In this document: positions 50,790 to 59,731 of the stretch, one piece after another
Numbering within the stretch: the first letter of the stretch is position 1
How the letters are laid out: the number at the start of each line of letters is the position of its first letter
NCBI RefSeq assembly: GCF_017355885.1
Contig: NZ_JAFEUU010000008.1
Coordinates: forward strand, 158,234 to 222,233
Length of the DNA: 64,000 nucleotides
Reading direction: 5' to 3'
Origin: Sabulicella rubraurantiaca
Lineage (GTDB): Bacteria; Pseudomonadota; Alphaproteobacteria; Acetobacterales; Acetobacteraceae
Position numbers and translations under genes: made by a program
Notes under the pieces: model-generated
Seen by the model: the letters and a program-made list of their open reading frames with translations, nothing else
Told to the model about the DNA's origin: nothing
Databases searched by the model: none

Positions 50790-52943
50790 ATGGGCATGAC
50801 CACGCGCCTGGCGCTGCTGCTGGGAACGACGGCCTTGTGTGCGTGGCCCCTCGTCAAAGCCAGCGGGCAGCAGCCGCAGCCCGATCCGGCCGCCAGCGCG
50901 CTCACCCTGCCGGAGCTTGAGGTCCAGGGCAGGACACCCAACCAGCCTGGACGCGGCCTCGTCGCACAGCAGGCCAATTCTGGCACCAAGACCGCCACCC
51001 CGCTGATCGAGACGCCGCAATCCATTTCCGTCATCACGCGCGACCAGATGGATCTGCGCCAAGTCCAGAACCTGTCCGAAGCGATGCGCTTCACGCCCGG
51101 CGTCCGGTCCGACGCCTACGGGGAAGGTGCCCGCTATGACTGGTTCTATCTCCGCGGCTTCCGCGCTGACACCACCGGCGTTTTCCTGGATGGCCTGCGC
51201 TTCGACTCCGGCGCCCTGGCCGGCCGGCCCGAGGCGTGGGGGCTCGAGCGCATCGAGGTTCTGCGCGGTCCCTCCTCCGTGCTGTTCGGGCAGAATGCGC
51301 CTGGCGGCATTGTGAACATGGTCTCGCGCCGCCCGACCGATACGCCGCAGGGCGAGGTCCGTCTCAGTGCCGGCTCCCATGACCGGCTGCAGACCGCCTT
51401 CACCTCCAGCGGCCCGCTGACGCGCGACGGGACGTGGTCCTACAGCCTGACCGGCCTCTTGCGGCAGTCCGGCACACAGGTCGATTTCACGCCGGATGAC
51501 CGCGCCTTCATCGCCCCTGCGCTGACGTGGCGACCGACGGCTGACACGCGGCTGACGCTGCTTTCGCACTACCAGTATGATGAGACGCTGGGCTCGGAGT
51601 TCCTGCCGTTCAACGGGACTGTGGTGCCGTCGCCCTTTGGCCGCATCCCCCGATCCCGCTTCACCGGCGAACCGTCTTTCGACACCTTCGTTCGCCGGCA
51701 ATACAGCCTGGGCTATGAGTTCGAGCATCGCTTCAACGATGTCTTCACGGTCCGGCAGAACCTGCGCTACGGCCATGTGGATGGCGACTGGCGACAGACC
51801 TACGGGCTTGGCCTGCAGCCCGATGGCCGGACGTTGAACCGCTTTAGCTATGAAAGCCGCCGCGCTTCCTCGACCTTTCACGTGGACACCCAGCTCCAGT
51901 CGCGCTTCGTCACGGGCCCCCTCGAGCACACGCTGCTGGCCGGCCTGGACTACTCGCGCACCACCTTCAACAACGTCCAGAATGGCGCGACGGGCACGCC
52001 GCTCGACCTCTATGCGCCGGTCTATGGCCGTGTGGTGCGCAACCTCGCACCCCTCTCCAACGACCTGCAGCTTCGCGACCAGCTCGGGGTCTATGTGCAG
52101 GACCAAGTCCGCTCCGGGAACTGGATCCTGACGCTTGGCGGCCGCTACGACTGGGCGACGACAGAAACCGAAAACCGGCTTCGTGGCGCAACGACCACGG
52201 CGCGCGATGGGGCCTTCACCGGCCGCATTGGCCTTGTGTACCGCGCGCCATACGGCCTTGCACCTTACGCCAGCTACAGCACGTCCTTCCTGCCGCAGCT
52301 TGGCACCACCGCCACAGGGCAGGCCTTCCGTCCGATCGAGGGTGAGCAGTACGAGGTCGGCGTGAAGTTCCAGCCGCCCGGCCGCAACAGCTTCGTCCAG
52401 CTTGCCGCGTTCCAGATTACCCAGAACAATTCCCCGACGCCCGATCCGTCGAACCGGCTCTTCCAGGTGCAGACCGGCCAAGTCAGGGTTCGCGGCGTCG
52501 AACTGGAGGCCGTGGCGGAGGTGACGCCCGAGTTGCGCGTCCTCGGCGCCTATACCTATCTTGACGCAGAGATCACCCGGGCGAATGACGGCACCGCCGG
52601 CAACCGACCAAACGGCATTCCCGCACATGTCGCCAGCTTGTATGCGGATTACAGTTTCCGGGACGGTTGGCTGCGCGGACTTGGCCTGGGGGCGGGCGTC
52701 CGCTACGTCGGCAACACGCCGGTCGGCAATGCGAATCTTGGGCTGGTGCCTTCGGTGACATTGTTCGACGCCTCTGTGCGCTACGACTTGGGTCGGGTCA
52801 GCCCCGCGCTGGAGCGGGCGCGCCTCTCTCTGACGGCCACGAACCTCGGCGACCAGCGCTATGTGGCCGCTTGCGATACTCAGTCGGCTTGCTTTTATGG
52901 CACGGGACGCACGGTGCTTGGCGCGCTGAGCTACGCTTGGTGA
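50790..52943 (+). CDS. fhuA: TonB-dependent ferric-siderophore receptor
   Basis: 717 aa from the ATG at 50790 with GAGGAAAGGATC before it; 726 aa if the earlier ATG at 50763 is used. Signal peptide MTTRLALLLGTTALCAWPL. Plug domain with TPLIETPQSISVITRDQM and VLRGPSSVLFGQNAPGG (residues about 60-180), then a 22-stranded barrel ending in a terminal Trp (GALSYAW). Plug and barrel fit ferrichrome/hydroxamate receptors (FhuA-like). Outer membrane. Named fhuA by context; the actual ligand could be another hydroxamate. Confidence 0.85.
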   Translation: MGMTTRLALLLGTTALCAWPLVKASGQQPQPDPAASALTLPELEVQGRTPNQPGRGLVAQQANSGTKTATPLIETPQSISVITRDQMDLRQVQNLSEAMRFTPGVRSDAYGEGARYDWFYLRGFRADTTGVFLDGLRFDSGALAGRPEAWGLERIEVLRGPSSVLFGQNAPGGIVNMVSRRPTDTPQGEVRLSAGSHDRLQTAFTSSGPLTRDGTWSYSLTGLLRQSGTQVDFTPDDRAFIAPALTWRPTADTRLTLLSHYQYDETLGSEFLPFNGTVVPSPFGRIPRSRFTGEPSFDTFVRRQYSLGYEFEHRFNDVFTVRQNLRYGHVDGDWRQTYGLGLQPDGRTLNRFSYESRRASSTFHVDTQLQSRFVTGPLEHTLLAGLDYSRTTFNNVQNGATGTPLDLYAPVYGRVVRNLAPLSNDLQLRDQLGVYVQDQVRSGNWILTLGGRYDWATTETENRLRGATTTARDGAFTGRIGLVYRAPYGLAPYASYSTSFLPQLGTTATGQAFRPIEGEQYEVGVKFQPPGRNSFVQLAAFQITQNNSPTPDPSNRLFQVQTGQVRVRGVELEAVAEVTPELRVLGAYTYLDAEITRANDGTAGNRPNGIPAHVASLYADYSFRDGWLRGLGLGAGVRYVGNTPVGNANLGLVPSVTLFDASVRYDLGRVSPALERARLSLTATNLGDQRYVAACDTQSACFYGTGRTVLGALSYAW

Positions 52944-53172
52944 TGCAAAGCATAACCGCTTAACGGGTCGGCTCGGCCCAAAGCAGATCCTCGTTGAGGC
53001 GCACCCCCCTCAAGCCGAAGAGGGGCACGCCGCTCGATTGCGGCGTGTGAATGCTTCGACCAGCTACTCATCCAAGAAGTAGCAAATCAAGCTGTTTACG
53101 TGTCCACGGTTCCTTCTGAAGGGGTCCTCCAAGCTTTCTTGCCGATGTGAGACGCGCGCCCAATCGCAATGA

Positions 53173-54777
53173 TCAGCCAGGCACGCCTGCCTCTCTAAGG
53201 GCCGCAATGTAGCGGTCCCGGATTTCGTGGTCGCGGAGGGGAGGTACGAGATCCTCAAGGCTACGATCAGAAGGCTGCACGCGCTGCAGGGCGGTGGAGG
53301 CCTCGCGGGCCTCCTCCTCCCGGCCGGACAGCATGAGCGCCCCAACCAGCATACGGCGTCCCGACAACCAGGATGGCGTATGACGCACCGAGCGCTCCGC
53401 CCAATGGATGGCGGTCTCAAGATCGCCTGCGACGAGGTGGGCCAGCGCAGTGCCCGAGAACATCAAGACCTTCTCGTGGTCGTGCGGGCTGAGACGCATG
53501 GCGCGCTCGAGAAGCGGGATCGCCTTCTGGGGCTGGCATGCAAAGATGTAGACCCAGGCGCAGCTCACGAGGACCGGGGCCGAGCCACTGTTCCGCACCA
53601 GCGCCCGCTCGGCTGCCGCAACCCCCGCTGCGTAGTCCCGCGCCAGATAAGCGATCGCCAGGGCCGCAAGCCGGAGGACGCTGGGATCGTCCGGCTCCAA
53701 CTTGAGGGCGTCTCTGGCCCAGGCTGTTCCTTCCGCCCACTCCTCAGGTCCGGACCAGCCCTGCGCTTTGCGGATCACCCGATGGCCCGCGCTGAAGGCC
53801 TTGGCCAGAGCGAAGTTGGGATCAAGTGCGACCGCTTGGCGGAGCTTGGAGATCGCCAGATCGCTGTCCTGGCGCGTGAAGCGATAAGCGCGGCTTAGCG
53901 CGCGCAGGTAGAGATCATAAGCGTCGAGGTTCTCGGTGGGTTTGGTGTACGCACGCCTGATCTCGGCAGCCTCGATCTTTGGCTCGACAGCAGCAGCCAC
54001 GGCTTCGGCCACGCGGTCCTGGAGGGCGAAAATGTCTTCCACCGTGTCGTCAAACCGCTCGGCCCAAACATGGTGACCTGTCTCAGCTTCGATCAGCTGG
54101 ACCGTGATGCGGACATGCGCGTCGGACCTGCGGGCGCTGCCCTCGATGACATAGCGCACGCCCAACTCCCGGCCGATCTGACGCACGTCCACCGCCTGTC
54201 CCTTGTAAGCAAAAGCCGAATTCCTTGCGATGACGAAGAACCAGCGCACCCGGCTCAGCGCCGTCGTCAACTCCTCCGTCATGCCGTCGGCGAAGTACTC
54301 CTGCTCCGGGTCGCCGCTTAGGTTGATAAAGGGCAGGACAACAAGGGATGCCCGGCTCGGCGGGGGCGAGGGGTGTGGCGTCGCCACCTTCACAGTCTGG
54401 TGGCCAAGGGGAGACAGCGTCTCCGCGCCCACTTCCTTCTCCGATGCAAGCCCATCCTGTGTCACTTCGGCGTCAAGCAGATACCCCCGCCTTGGCATGG
54501 TGCGGAGCAGCCGTCCGTCGTCACGGATGGCTCGGCGGATCTCGGCGACGCAGCCCGTGAGATTGTCGTCCGCCACGAACACCCCTGGCCAGACCGCGGT
54601 GAGCAGTTCGTCGCGCGTCACCAGCCGGCCTGCATTTGCCAGGAGGTGCCAGAGGACATCAAAGGTCTTCGGCCGCAGGACGATTTCCGCGCCCGACCGG
54701 TCGATCAGCGCCGCTCGGCGCGGGTCAAGGGTGAAACTTGCGAAGTGGAAGGTAACAGAGCCTTTCCTTTCACTCAT
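53173..54777 (-). CDS. Winged-helix/TolB-like/TPR regulator 3
   Basis: 534 aa. Winged helix at about 10-100 (FHFASFTLDPRRAALID, LRPKTFDVLWHLLANAGRLVT), TolB-like domain near 140-250 (LVVLPFINLSGDPEQEYFADGMTEEL, SARR), then TPR-like repeats ending IRDRYIAALREAGVPG. Nearest paralog in the window is regulator 2 (13866-15470). Start context GTCCGGCCATGAGTGA resembles the other two. The leader has only a weak version of the GAGGTGGAATCTTG repeats (AAGGTAGGTTCTTG). Neighbouring genes give no clear target. Confidence 0.8.
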   Translation of the reverse strand: MSERKGSVTFHFASFTLDPRRAALIDRSGAEIVLRPKTFDVLWHLLANAGRLVTRDELLTAVWPGVFVADDNLTGCVAEIRRAIRDDGRLLRTMPRRGYLLDAEVTQDGLASEKEVGAETLSPLGHQTVKVATPHPSPPPSRASLVVLPFINLSGDPEQEYFADGMTEELTTALSRVRWFFVIARNSAFAYKGQAVDVRQIGRELGVRYVIEGSARRSDAHVRITVQLIEAETGHHVWAERFDDTVEDIFALQDRVAEAVAAAVEPKIEAAEIRRAYTKPTENLDAYDLYLRALSRAYRFTRQDSDLAISKLRQAVALDPNFALAKAFSAGHRVIRKAQGWSGPEEWAEGTAWARDALKLEPDDPSVLRLAALAIAYLARDYAAGVAAAERALVRNSGSAPVLVSCAWVYIFACQPQKAIPLLERAMRLSPHDHEKVLMFSGTALAHLVAGDLETAIHWAERSVRHTPSWLSGRRMLVGALMLSGREEEAREASTALQRVQPSDRSLEDLVPPLRDHEIRDRYIAALREAGVPG

Positions 54778-54985
54778 GGCCGGACCTCCCGGACATCTCG
54801 CAAGAACCTACCTTTTTGCAGACCTCACCTTTGGCTGGGGACAGTTTGCAGGCAATTCGGTTCGTGCCGCTGAATTCGGCCCGAGGCCGACATTCCATTC
54901 CCCGCTTTCAAACGCGCGAACTGGGTATTCGGTATGAGATCTCCCTGTTTGACTGGGCATCGCCAAAACGCCTTTGGACAAGGGG

Positions 54986-55429
54986 CTAGAGGATCTGCGT
55001 CAGTTCCAAAGAATAAGCGCAGTTCCAGCCGCGCAATTCGCCGACGAAGCGCCCGTCGGCATCGAGCCGACCGGTCAGCGTGGCCGGGCCGCCGAGCGTG
55101 CCGCTGAGCACCGTCCGGCCATGGGCGTGGACGACGCCCTGCAGCACCGCCGGTCCGGCGCGGAACGAGGCCCTCTGGCCCTCGATGACCAGCAGCGGTG
55201 CTGCCGTGAGCCGGCCGCACTCCCCGTCGCGTCCCTCGAACGCCGCCACCAAGGCACCGCCATAGCGAGCATCCAGCGCACCCACGGCCGCCGCAGGCCT
55301 CGCCGCAGGGCTTTGGAGCATGGCCATTGTGGCCACGGCGCTGAGCACGAGCGCGACGCCGAGCCGAAGGTCCGCGGCCCGGGCGGAGAAGGCCCGGGGG
55401 TCATGCGCGGAGAGAAGGGTGGTGCTCAT
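54986..55429 (-). CDS. Membrane-anchored or secreted hypothetical protein
   Basis: 147 aa. A hydrophobic stretch at about residues 22-42 (LGVALVLSAVATMAML) is a signal or membrane anchor. The remaining part is beta-rich with two cysteines (GECGRL, WNCAYSLELTQ), Val/Leu-rich strands and GRTVLSGTLGG, GRFVGELRGW turns. No family recognised. It ends about 200 bases upstream of regulator 3 on the same strand, with no promoter evidence linking them. Confidence 0.5.
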   Translation of the reverse strand: MSTTLLSAHDPRAFSARAADLRLGVALVLSAVATMAMLQSPAARPAAAVGALDARYGGALVAAFEGRDGECGRLTAAPLLVIEGQRASFRAGPAVLQGVVHAHGRTVLSGTLGGPATLTGRLDADGRFVGELRGWNCAYSLELTQIL

Positions 55430-55559
55430 CGCGGGCTTTCCGATCCTGTGCCGCGGACCCGTTTGATCCGCGGCTTGGTGGAAAGACTAGGGATGGACGT
55501 CGCGGGGCGTATCACCCGGCCGGCCCGGGCCGCGCATCACCCGGGCGGATCACCCCCCC

Positions 55560-57191
55560 TTAGGCAAGGCCGGCGCGGATGGCCAGGGCTGCGGCGGCCG
55601 TGCGCGAGGGGGCGCCGAGCTTCAGCAGCACATTGGCCGCCTGCCGCTTCACCGTGTTCTCGCTCACCCCGAGGCTCGCGGCGATGGCGGGGTTGCTGAG
55701 GCCGCGCGCCATCAGGCGCAGAACCTCGCGCTCGCGCGGGCTCAGCTCGGCCAGGCCTGCGGGGAGCGCATCGCCCGGCGGCGCCGTTGGCACGGGTGCC
55801 CCTGTCACGGGCGGCCCGAGGGCGGCCGCGTCGTCCGCAGCGAAGGCAAGGAGCGGCAGGCGGACGCCGCCCGCCTCCGGCCCAAGCGGCAGCCGCGCCT
55901 CGCGCTCGCGAAAGCGCAGGCCAGAGCCCGCCACGAGGTCGCGCACCGTGCCCGACACCAGCACCTCGCCGGGCGCGGCCAGCGCAGCGACGCGCCGCGC
56001 GACATGCAGGGCCAGCCCTGCGTTGGCGCCGGCTTCGCCGAGGGGCGCGGCGGCGACCTCGCCCACGTGCAGGCCGCAGCGCAGCCCCCGGTCCAGCAGA
56101 CGCTGGGCTGCCTCCCGCAGCGCGACGGCACAGCGGACCGCGCGGGCGGGGCCGTCGAAGCTTGCGAGGAGCGTGCCATCCGAGAGGAGCGAGGCGCCGG
56201 GGCGCACACCGGACTTGGCGGCAAGTACGGCGTTGGCCTCCGCGCGCCAGCGGTCCAGCCGCGCGCACCACACCGCATCGCCCAGGGCCGCGGCGCCGCG
56301 CTCTGGATCGGCGATCTCGGCCACCAGGACCGTGGCCAGGACGCGGTCGACCGTAAGCGGGGCGGAGGGGCGTTGCCCGGTGACAAAGGCCTCGATCTCG
56401 TCGGCGACCGGAGCCACGTCGCCCATCCAGATCGGATGCGCATCGCCAGGGACGGTGACAAGGCGGGCAGCCGGGATGTGTGCCTCAAGGAAGGGTCCGG
56501 CTTCGTGACCGATCCAGGTGTCGCCCGCGCGATGGAGCACCAACGTGGGCACCCGGATCGCTGGCAGGATTGGGCGGATATCGATCGAGGCGTTCATCCG
56601 CACGAGTTGCTGTGCCATGCGCGGGCTTGCCCCGAGCCGCTCGTGCCGAGACCACCAGGCGCGGAGGTCCGGGTCGAACTGATGCACCGGGTCGAAGCGC
56701 TCCAGCATCATCCCAGTGCCCCACCCCGCTTCGATGTCGGCGAGGAACTGCTCTGTCTTCTCTGGGCCGGACACGTAGGCGGCGAAGGAGGGATAGGCGC
56801 CGTAGAGCACCAGCCCGCGTGTGCGCTCTGGATAGGTGGCGGCGAAGAGCGCGGTCATGGCCCCGCCTTCGGACGCGCCGACGAGAAAGGCACGCTCTGA
56901 GCCCACGGCGTCCATGATGGCCCGGACATCGTCCATGCGCTGCTCGAGCGTTGGTGCCTCCGTCACCGGGTCGGACAGGCCGGTGCCGCGCTTGTCGAAC
57001 AGGATCAGGCGCGAGAAGGAGGCGAGGCGCGAAAGGAGATGCGCGTAGCCCTCGTGCTCCCATTGCAGGTCGAGGTTGTTGATGAAGCCGGGGACGTAGA
57101 CGAGATCCACCGGCCCATTTCCCACAACTTGGTAGGCCAGGTGGACCTCGCCATTCCGGGCGTAGCGGGTCTGCGGGCGAGCCAAGAGCAA
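55560..57191 (-). CDS. Hydrolase/cyclase-like/LuxR fusion regulator
   Basis: 543 aa from the TTG at 57191, chosen because AGGAGG sits just upstream; the longer frame to 57323 lacks support. Residues about 10-260 are an alpha/beta hydrolase (FDKRGTGLSDP, nucleophile Ser in VGASEGG). About 285-440 resemble a class III nucleotide cyclase, but the metal Asp position reads VLVAEIADPERG and the second block SDGTLLASFDGP, so it is probably inactive as a cyclase. The C-terminal LuxR HTH (LSPREREVLRLMARGLSNPAIAASLGVSENTVKRQ, about 470-543) binds DNA. Likely a one-component sensor-regulator. Confidence 0.75.
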   Translation of the reverse strand: MLLARPQTRYARNGEVHLAYQVVGNGPVDLVYVPGFINNLDLQWEHEGYAHLLSRLASFSRLILFDKRGTGLSDPVTEAPTLEQRMDDVRAIMDAVGSERAFLVGASEGGAMTALFAATYPERTRGLVLYGAYPSFAAYVSGPEKTEQFLADIEAGWGTGMMLERFDPVHQFDPDLRAWWSRHERLGASPRMAQQLVRMNASIDIRPILPAIRVPTLVLHRAGDTWIGHEAGPFLEAHIPAARLVTVPGDAHPIWMGDVAPVADEIEAFVTGQRPSAPLTVDRVLATVLVAEIADPERGAAALGDAVWCARLDRWRAEANAVLAAKSGVRPGASLLSDGTLLASFDGPARAVRCAVALREAAQRLLDRGLRCGLHVGEVAAAPLGEAGANAGLALHVARRVAALAAPGEVLVSGTVRDLVAGSGLRFREREARLPLGPEAGGVRLPLLAFAADDAAALGPPVTGAPVPTAPPGDALPAGLAELSPREREVLRLMARGLSNPAIAASLGVSENTVKRQAANVLLKLGAPSRTAAAALAIRAGLA

Positions 57192-57452
57192 CGGGCCTCC
57201 TGCATGAAGCTTGGGCTCAAAGCCACAACGGCAGCAAGCACCATCCAGAAGGAGATAATGGCAAAGCCTAACGGCCGAGTGGGCTTTTCGCTCCTCTTGG
57301 CTGCACACACCTTGCGCCGTCACAGCCTCAGCCAGATCCGCACGTCATGAGGCTCGGAGGGAAGGGATGCAGCGGAATTCCATTCTTTTTCAAGAGTACT
57401 TGCAGGCTCTTCACAGGACTTGGCTTGGGCCGGGGACGCATCATCGCCTCAC

Positions 57453-57524
57453 CGATGCGACATGGCACTGGGGAACGTCCAGGTTTTCCAGAAAGCGCCG
57501 ACCAGCATCGTGAGGGAGGCAAAG
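57453..57524 (+). promoter_or_regulatory. Conserved 5-prime leader, copy 3
   Basis: Begins CGATGCGACATGGC and ends GCGCCGACCAGCATCG then GAGGGAGGCAAAG before the start. It matches the leaders at 9495-9566 and 13656-13726 at both ends, with a more divergent middle. Confidence 0.4.
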
Positions 57525-57917
57525 ATGATCACCGTCAAGAACACTCTGGCCCTGGCCGCCGTGGCCGCGGCCCTTCTCGGCACCGGTGCGGCCAGTGCGC
57601 AGTCCTGCCCGTGCATGAACCGCGGTGCCGAGGACTCCAGCATCGATTACGGCCCGGGGCGGCCTAACAACGTCGTCGGCGGCGGCCGGCTGGTTGCCCT
57701 GTTCCAGGAGGCCAACCGCACCTTCACCTACCACGAGCCACAATACGAGCAGCAGGCGCAGAGCCGCATGGTGCCCCACGTCTTCTCCTCGGGAGACGAC
57801 GGCCGCGCCGAGATCGTCTGGGTGCCTGAGGGCACGCGAGCCATCGGACTGGTAACGCTGGGCGGTGATGGCAGCCAGCTCCTGCAGCGCGCCCGCCAGC
57901 GCCTCGCCAGCCGGTGA
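57525..57917 (+). CDS. Secreted CPC-motif protein, paralog 2
   Basis: 130 aa from the ATG at 57525 with GGGAGG upstream. Signal peptide with cleavage near ASAQ. Mature SCPCMNRGAEDSSIDYG, then GGGRLVALF, EPQYEQQ, HVFSSGDDGRAEIVWVPEGTR and QRLASR parallel the protein at 9084-9494. Both are of unknown function. It lies between the LuxR-type fusion gene (divergent) and mobile-element debris. The paralogy includes the leader and the terminator hairpin. Confidence 0.7.
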   Translation: MITVKNTLALAAVAAALLGTGAASAQSCPCMNRGAEDSSIDYGPGRPNNVVGGGRLVALFQEANRTFTYHEPQYEQQAQSRMVPHVFSSGDDGRAEIVWVPEGTRAIGLVTLGGDGSQLLQRARQRLASR

Positions 57918-57928
57918 GACAGGTTACA

Positions 57929-57970
57929 GGGTCCGGGATGCCGCGGAGCGGACCCGGACCCTTCCTCCCT
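57929..57970 (+). terminator. Hairpin terminator of the CPC-motif gene 2
   Basis: GGGTCCGGG pairs perfectly with CCCGGACCC (9 bp; 15-base loop with GC-rich centre), followed by TTCCTCCCTT. It starts 11 bases after the stop. Confidence 0.6.
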
Positions 57971-58160
57971 TCCGCGCCACAACCCAGATCCACGCGCGCT
58001 GCGTCAGATCTGTGGGCCACGCGGATGCATCTCTGGCTCAGGGCGTCCCAGTCGCGACGCAGGGCGGGCACCATGGATCGAGCGGCCCACCGATCCATTC
58101 AGCCCTGCTACGGATAGATTTGCGGCGATCCGGGAAGCACATGTGCAGCGATCTAGATTG

Positions 58161-58250
58161 ATGAGAGCGCGCCCCGGGCTCATCTTTGCGCTCGTGGAAA
58201 GCCCAGATGTTGCCGACGAGAGCCTAAAAGCGCCTCCTGTACTCGGGTCG
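58161..58250 (+). pseudogene. Fragment of GT-C-like membrane protein C-terminus
   Basis: The frame reads MRARPGLIFALVESPDVADESL, matching FVLVESPDVADDG in the C-terminal region of the membrane protein at 11478-13310. The similarity stops within 30 codons. Very probably a relic of a second copy. Confidence 0.4.
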
Positions 58251-58289
58251 GTCAATAACCGGTGTGGTGGTCACGTCGTGGGTTCCTCA

Positions 58290-59130
58290 CTTCTGTTCGT
58301 GGCCGGTGTCGAGCCGCAACAGGCTACGGCCAGGCCCGAGCGCCTCGCGGCCGCCATGCCCCACGCCTTGAGCGACGACCAGCGGCTTGTGCGGGTCAGC
58401 AGCACACTCGCAGCCTCGGGGAGCGCCTGGCGCGCCAGACCGTCGCCTTGCCTGCTGATGTGTCCCACACGATCAGTCTCGCCGGACTGGTAGCGCCTTG
58501 GCGTCAGGCCGACGTGGGCGCCCATGGCACGCGACCGGCGGAACCGGGCGGGGTCATCCACCGCCGAGCAGAAAGTGAGCGCGGTGACCGGGCCCGACAC
58601 CAGGCGCGCTCATGAGCCTGCGGCAGACCGCATCGTCGCGTGTGGCGCGGGCCACCAGACCGTGCAGGCGTCCCGCTCGAACAGCAGGACCTCGCGCACC
58701 CGCAACAGCGGCTCAATCACGGCGGCCAGGCTCTCGCGCTCCGCGGCCAGCTCGCGGACACGGCTGGGAAAGGCGCTCACCGGCGAGGCCGACCTTCAGG
58801 CCAAAGCCGCGCAGCAGGCCACGGACGCTGTCGTCGATGTCCCTCAGCTTGCCCACGAGCAGCTTGCGCGCAGTGAGCAGCGCCCGAAGCTCCTGGGAGA
58901 GTTCGGACTTCACGTGCACGGCCCGGAACCAACCGGTCCGGACCATCTGGGCGATGGCACGCACATCAGCCCGGCCGGCCTTGCTCGGCATGGCCTTGGT
59001 CGCCGCCCGCAGCTGCCGCGTCTCGAGCAACACCACCGGCAACCCTGCGGCCTTGAGCCCGGCATGAAGCCATTGCGACATCGGCCCCGCCTCGAGGCCC
59101 ACACGGGCGAACTTAAGCACGGGACCTGAG
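58290..59130 (-). pseudogene. IS110-family transposase, frameshifted
   Basis: Two parts are readable on the minus strand. N-terminal/central: RVGLEAGPMSQWLHAGLKAAGLPVVLLETRQLRAATKAM, KAGRADVRAIAQMVRTG (59110 to 58780). Then a frame change, and [39 protein letters not shown] plus [10 protein letters not shown] (58560 to 58310), the C-terminal Ser-containing domain. Both are the DEDD and Transposase_20 domains of IS110. The first about 50 residues are absent. The same family starts at the window's right end. Confidence 0.65.
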
Positions 59131-59266
59131 CTGGGCACACGACCGCGGCCGATGGAGCCCGGCAAAAGAAGCGTGCCATCGGGTCTCGATGGTGCGGTAC
59201 CGTCACAGAAGCTCGTCGGGAGGCGCGGGCCAGACACGAGGGCAGCGCCGCGACGAGCAGGAGGAC

Positions 59267-59731
59267 ATGGCCATGTCGGCATCGAAGCGAGCCCTCTTGG
59301 GCTTCGTCGCCGCCGTGATTGCGGTGCTGATTTTTCACCAAGGCACGTCGGCGCTGCTCAACGCCTCCGGGGTCCCCACCGTGGCTCCCTACGGCATGAA
59401 CCCCGTGCCCCCCCTCGGGGTGCCGATGCTGATCAACCGATGTTTCTGGGGAGGCCTGTACGGCCTCGCCTTGGGTCTGGCGCTGCCCTGGCTGCCGCGC
59501 GCTCCGCTGTGGCTACTGGGATTGGGCTTCGGTCTCCTTTCCGTGCTGGTCGGCTGGTTCGTCGTGGCCCCGCTCAAGGGGCTTCCGGTCGGCGGAGGAT
59601 TCATCCCCGTCCGGATGCTGACTACCATCGTGATCAACAGCGTGTGGGGAATGGGCATCGGCCTCGTTCTCTCCCTGCTCATGGGTAAGGACGCGGAGCG
59701 CGCAAACGAGCACCAGCGAGGCACCGCCTAG
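59267..59731 (+). CDS. Small membrane protein
   Basis: 154 aa from the ATG at 59267, which has AGGAGGAC upstream. Four hydrophobic segments (LLGFVAAVIAVLIF, GGLYGLALGLALPWL, WLLGLGFGLLSVLVGWFV, TTIVINSVWGMGIGLVLSLLMG). Not a family I recognise. Its stop codon TAG is part of the CTAG target duplication of the IS element that follows, so the insertion spared the gene exactly. Confidence 0.6.
   Translation: MAMSASKRALLGFVAAVIAVLIFHQGTSALLNASGVPTVAPYGMNPVPPLGVPMLINRCFWGGLYGLALGLALPWLPRAPLWLLGLGFGLLSVLVGWFVVAPLKGLPVGGGFIPVRMLTTIVINSVWGMGIGLVLSLLMGKDAERANEHQRGTA

Noticed and set aside
50781..52628. 615-codon minus-strand frame opposite the TonB-dependent receptor
   Set aside because: The plus strand encodes a complete plug and barrel; the minus frame has no family match.
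54787..54825. Full 22-base direct repeat upstream of regulator 3
   Set aside because: Only one half matches well; the spacing is about 17-18, so it was not listed as a feature.
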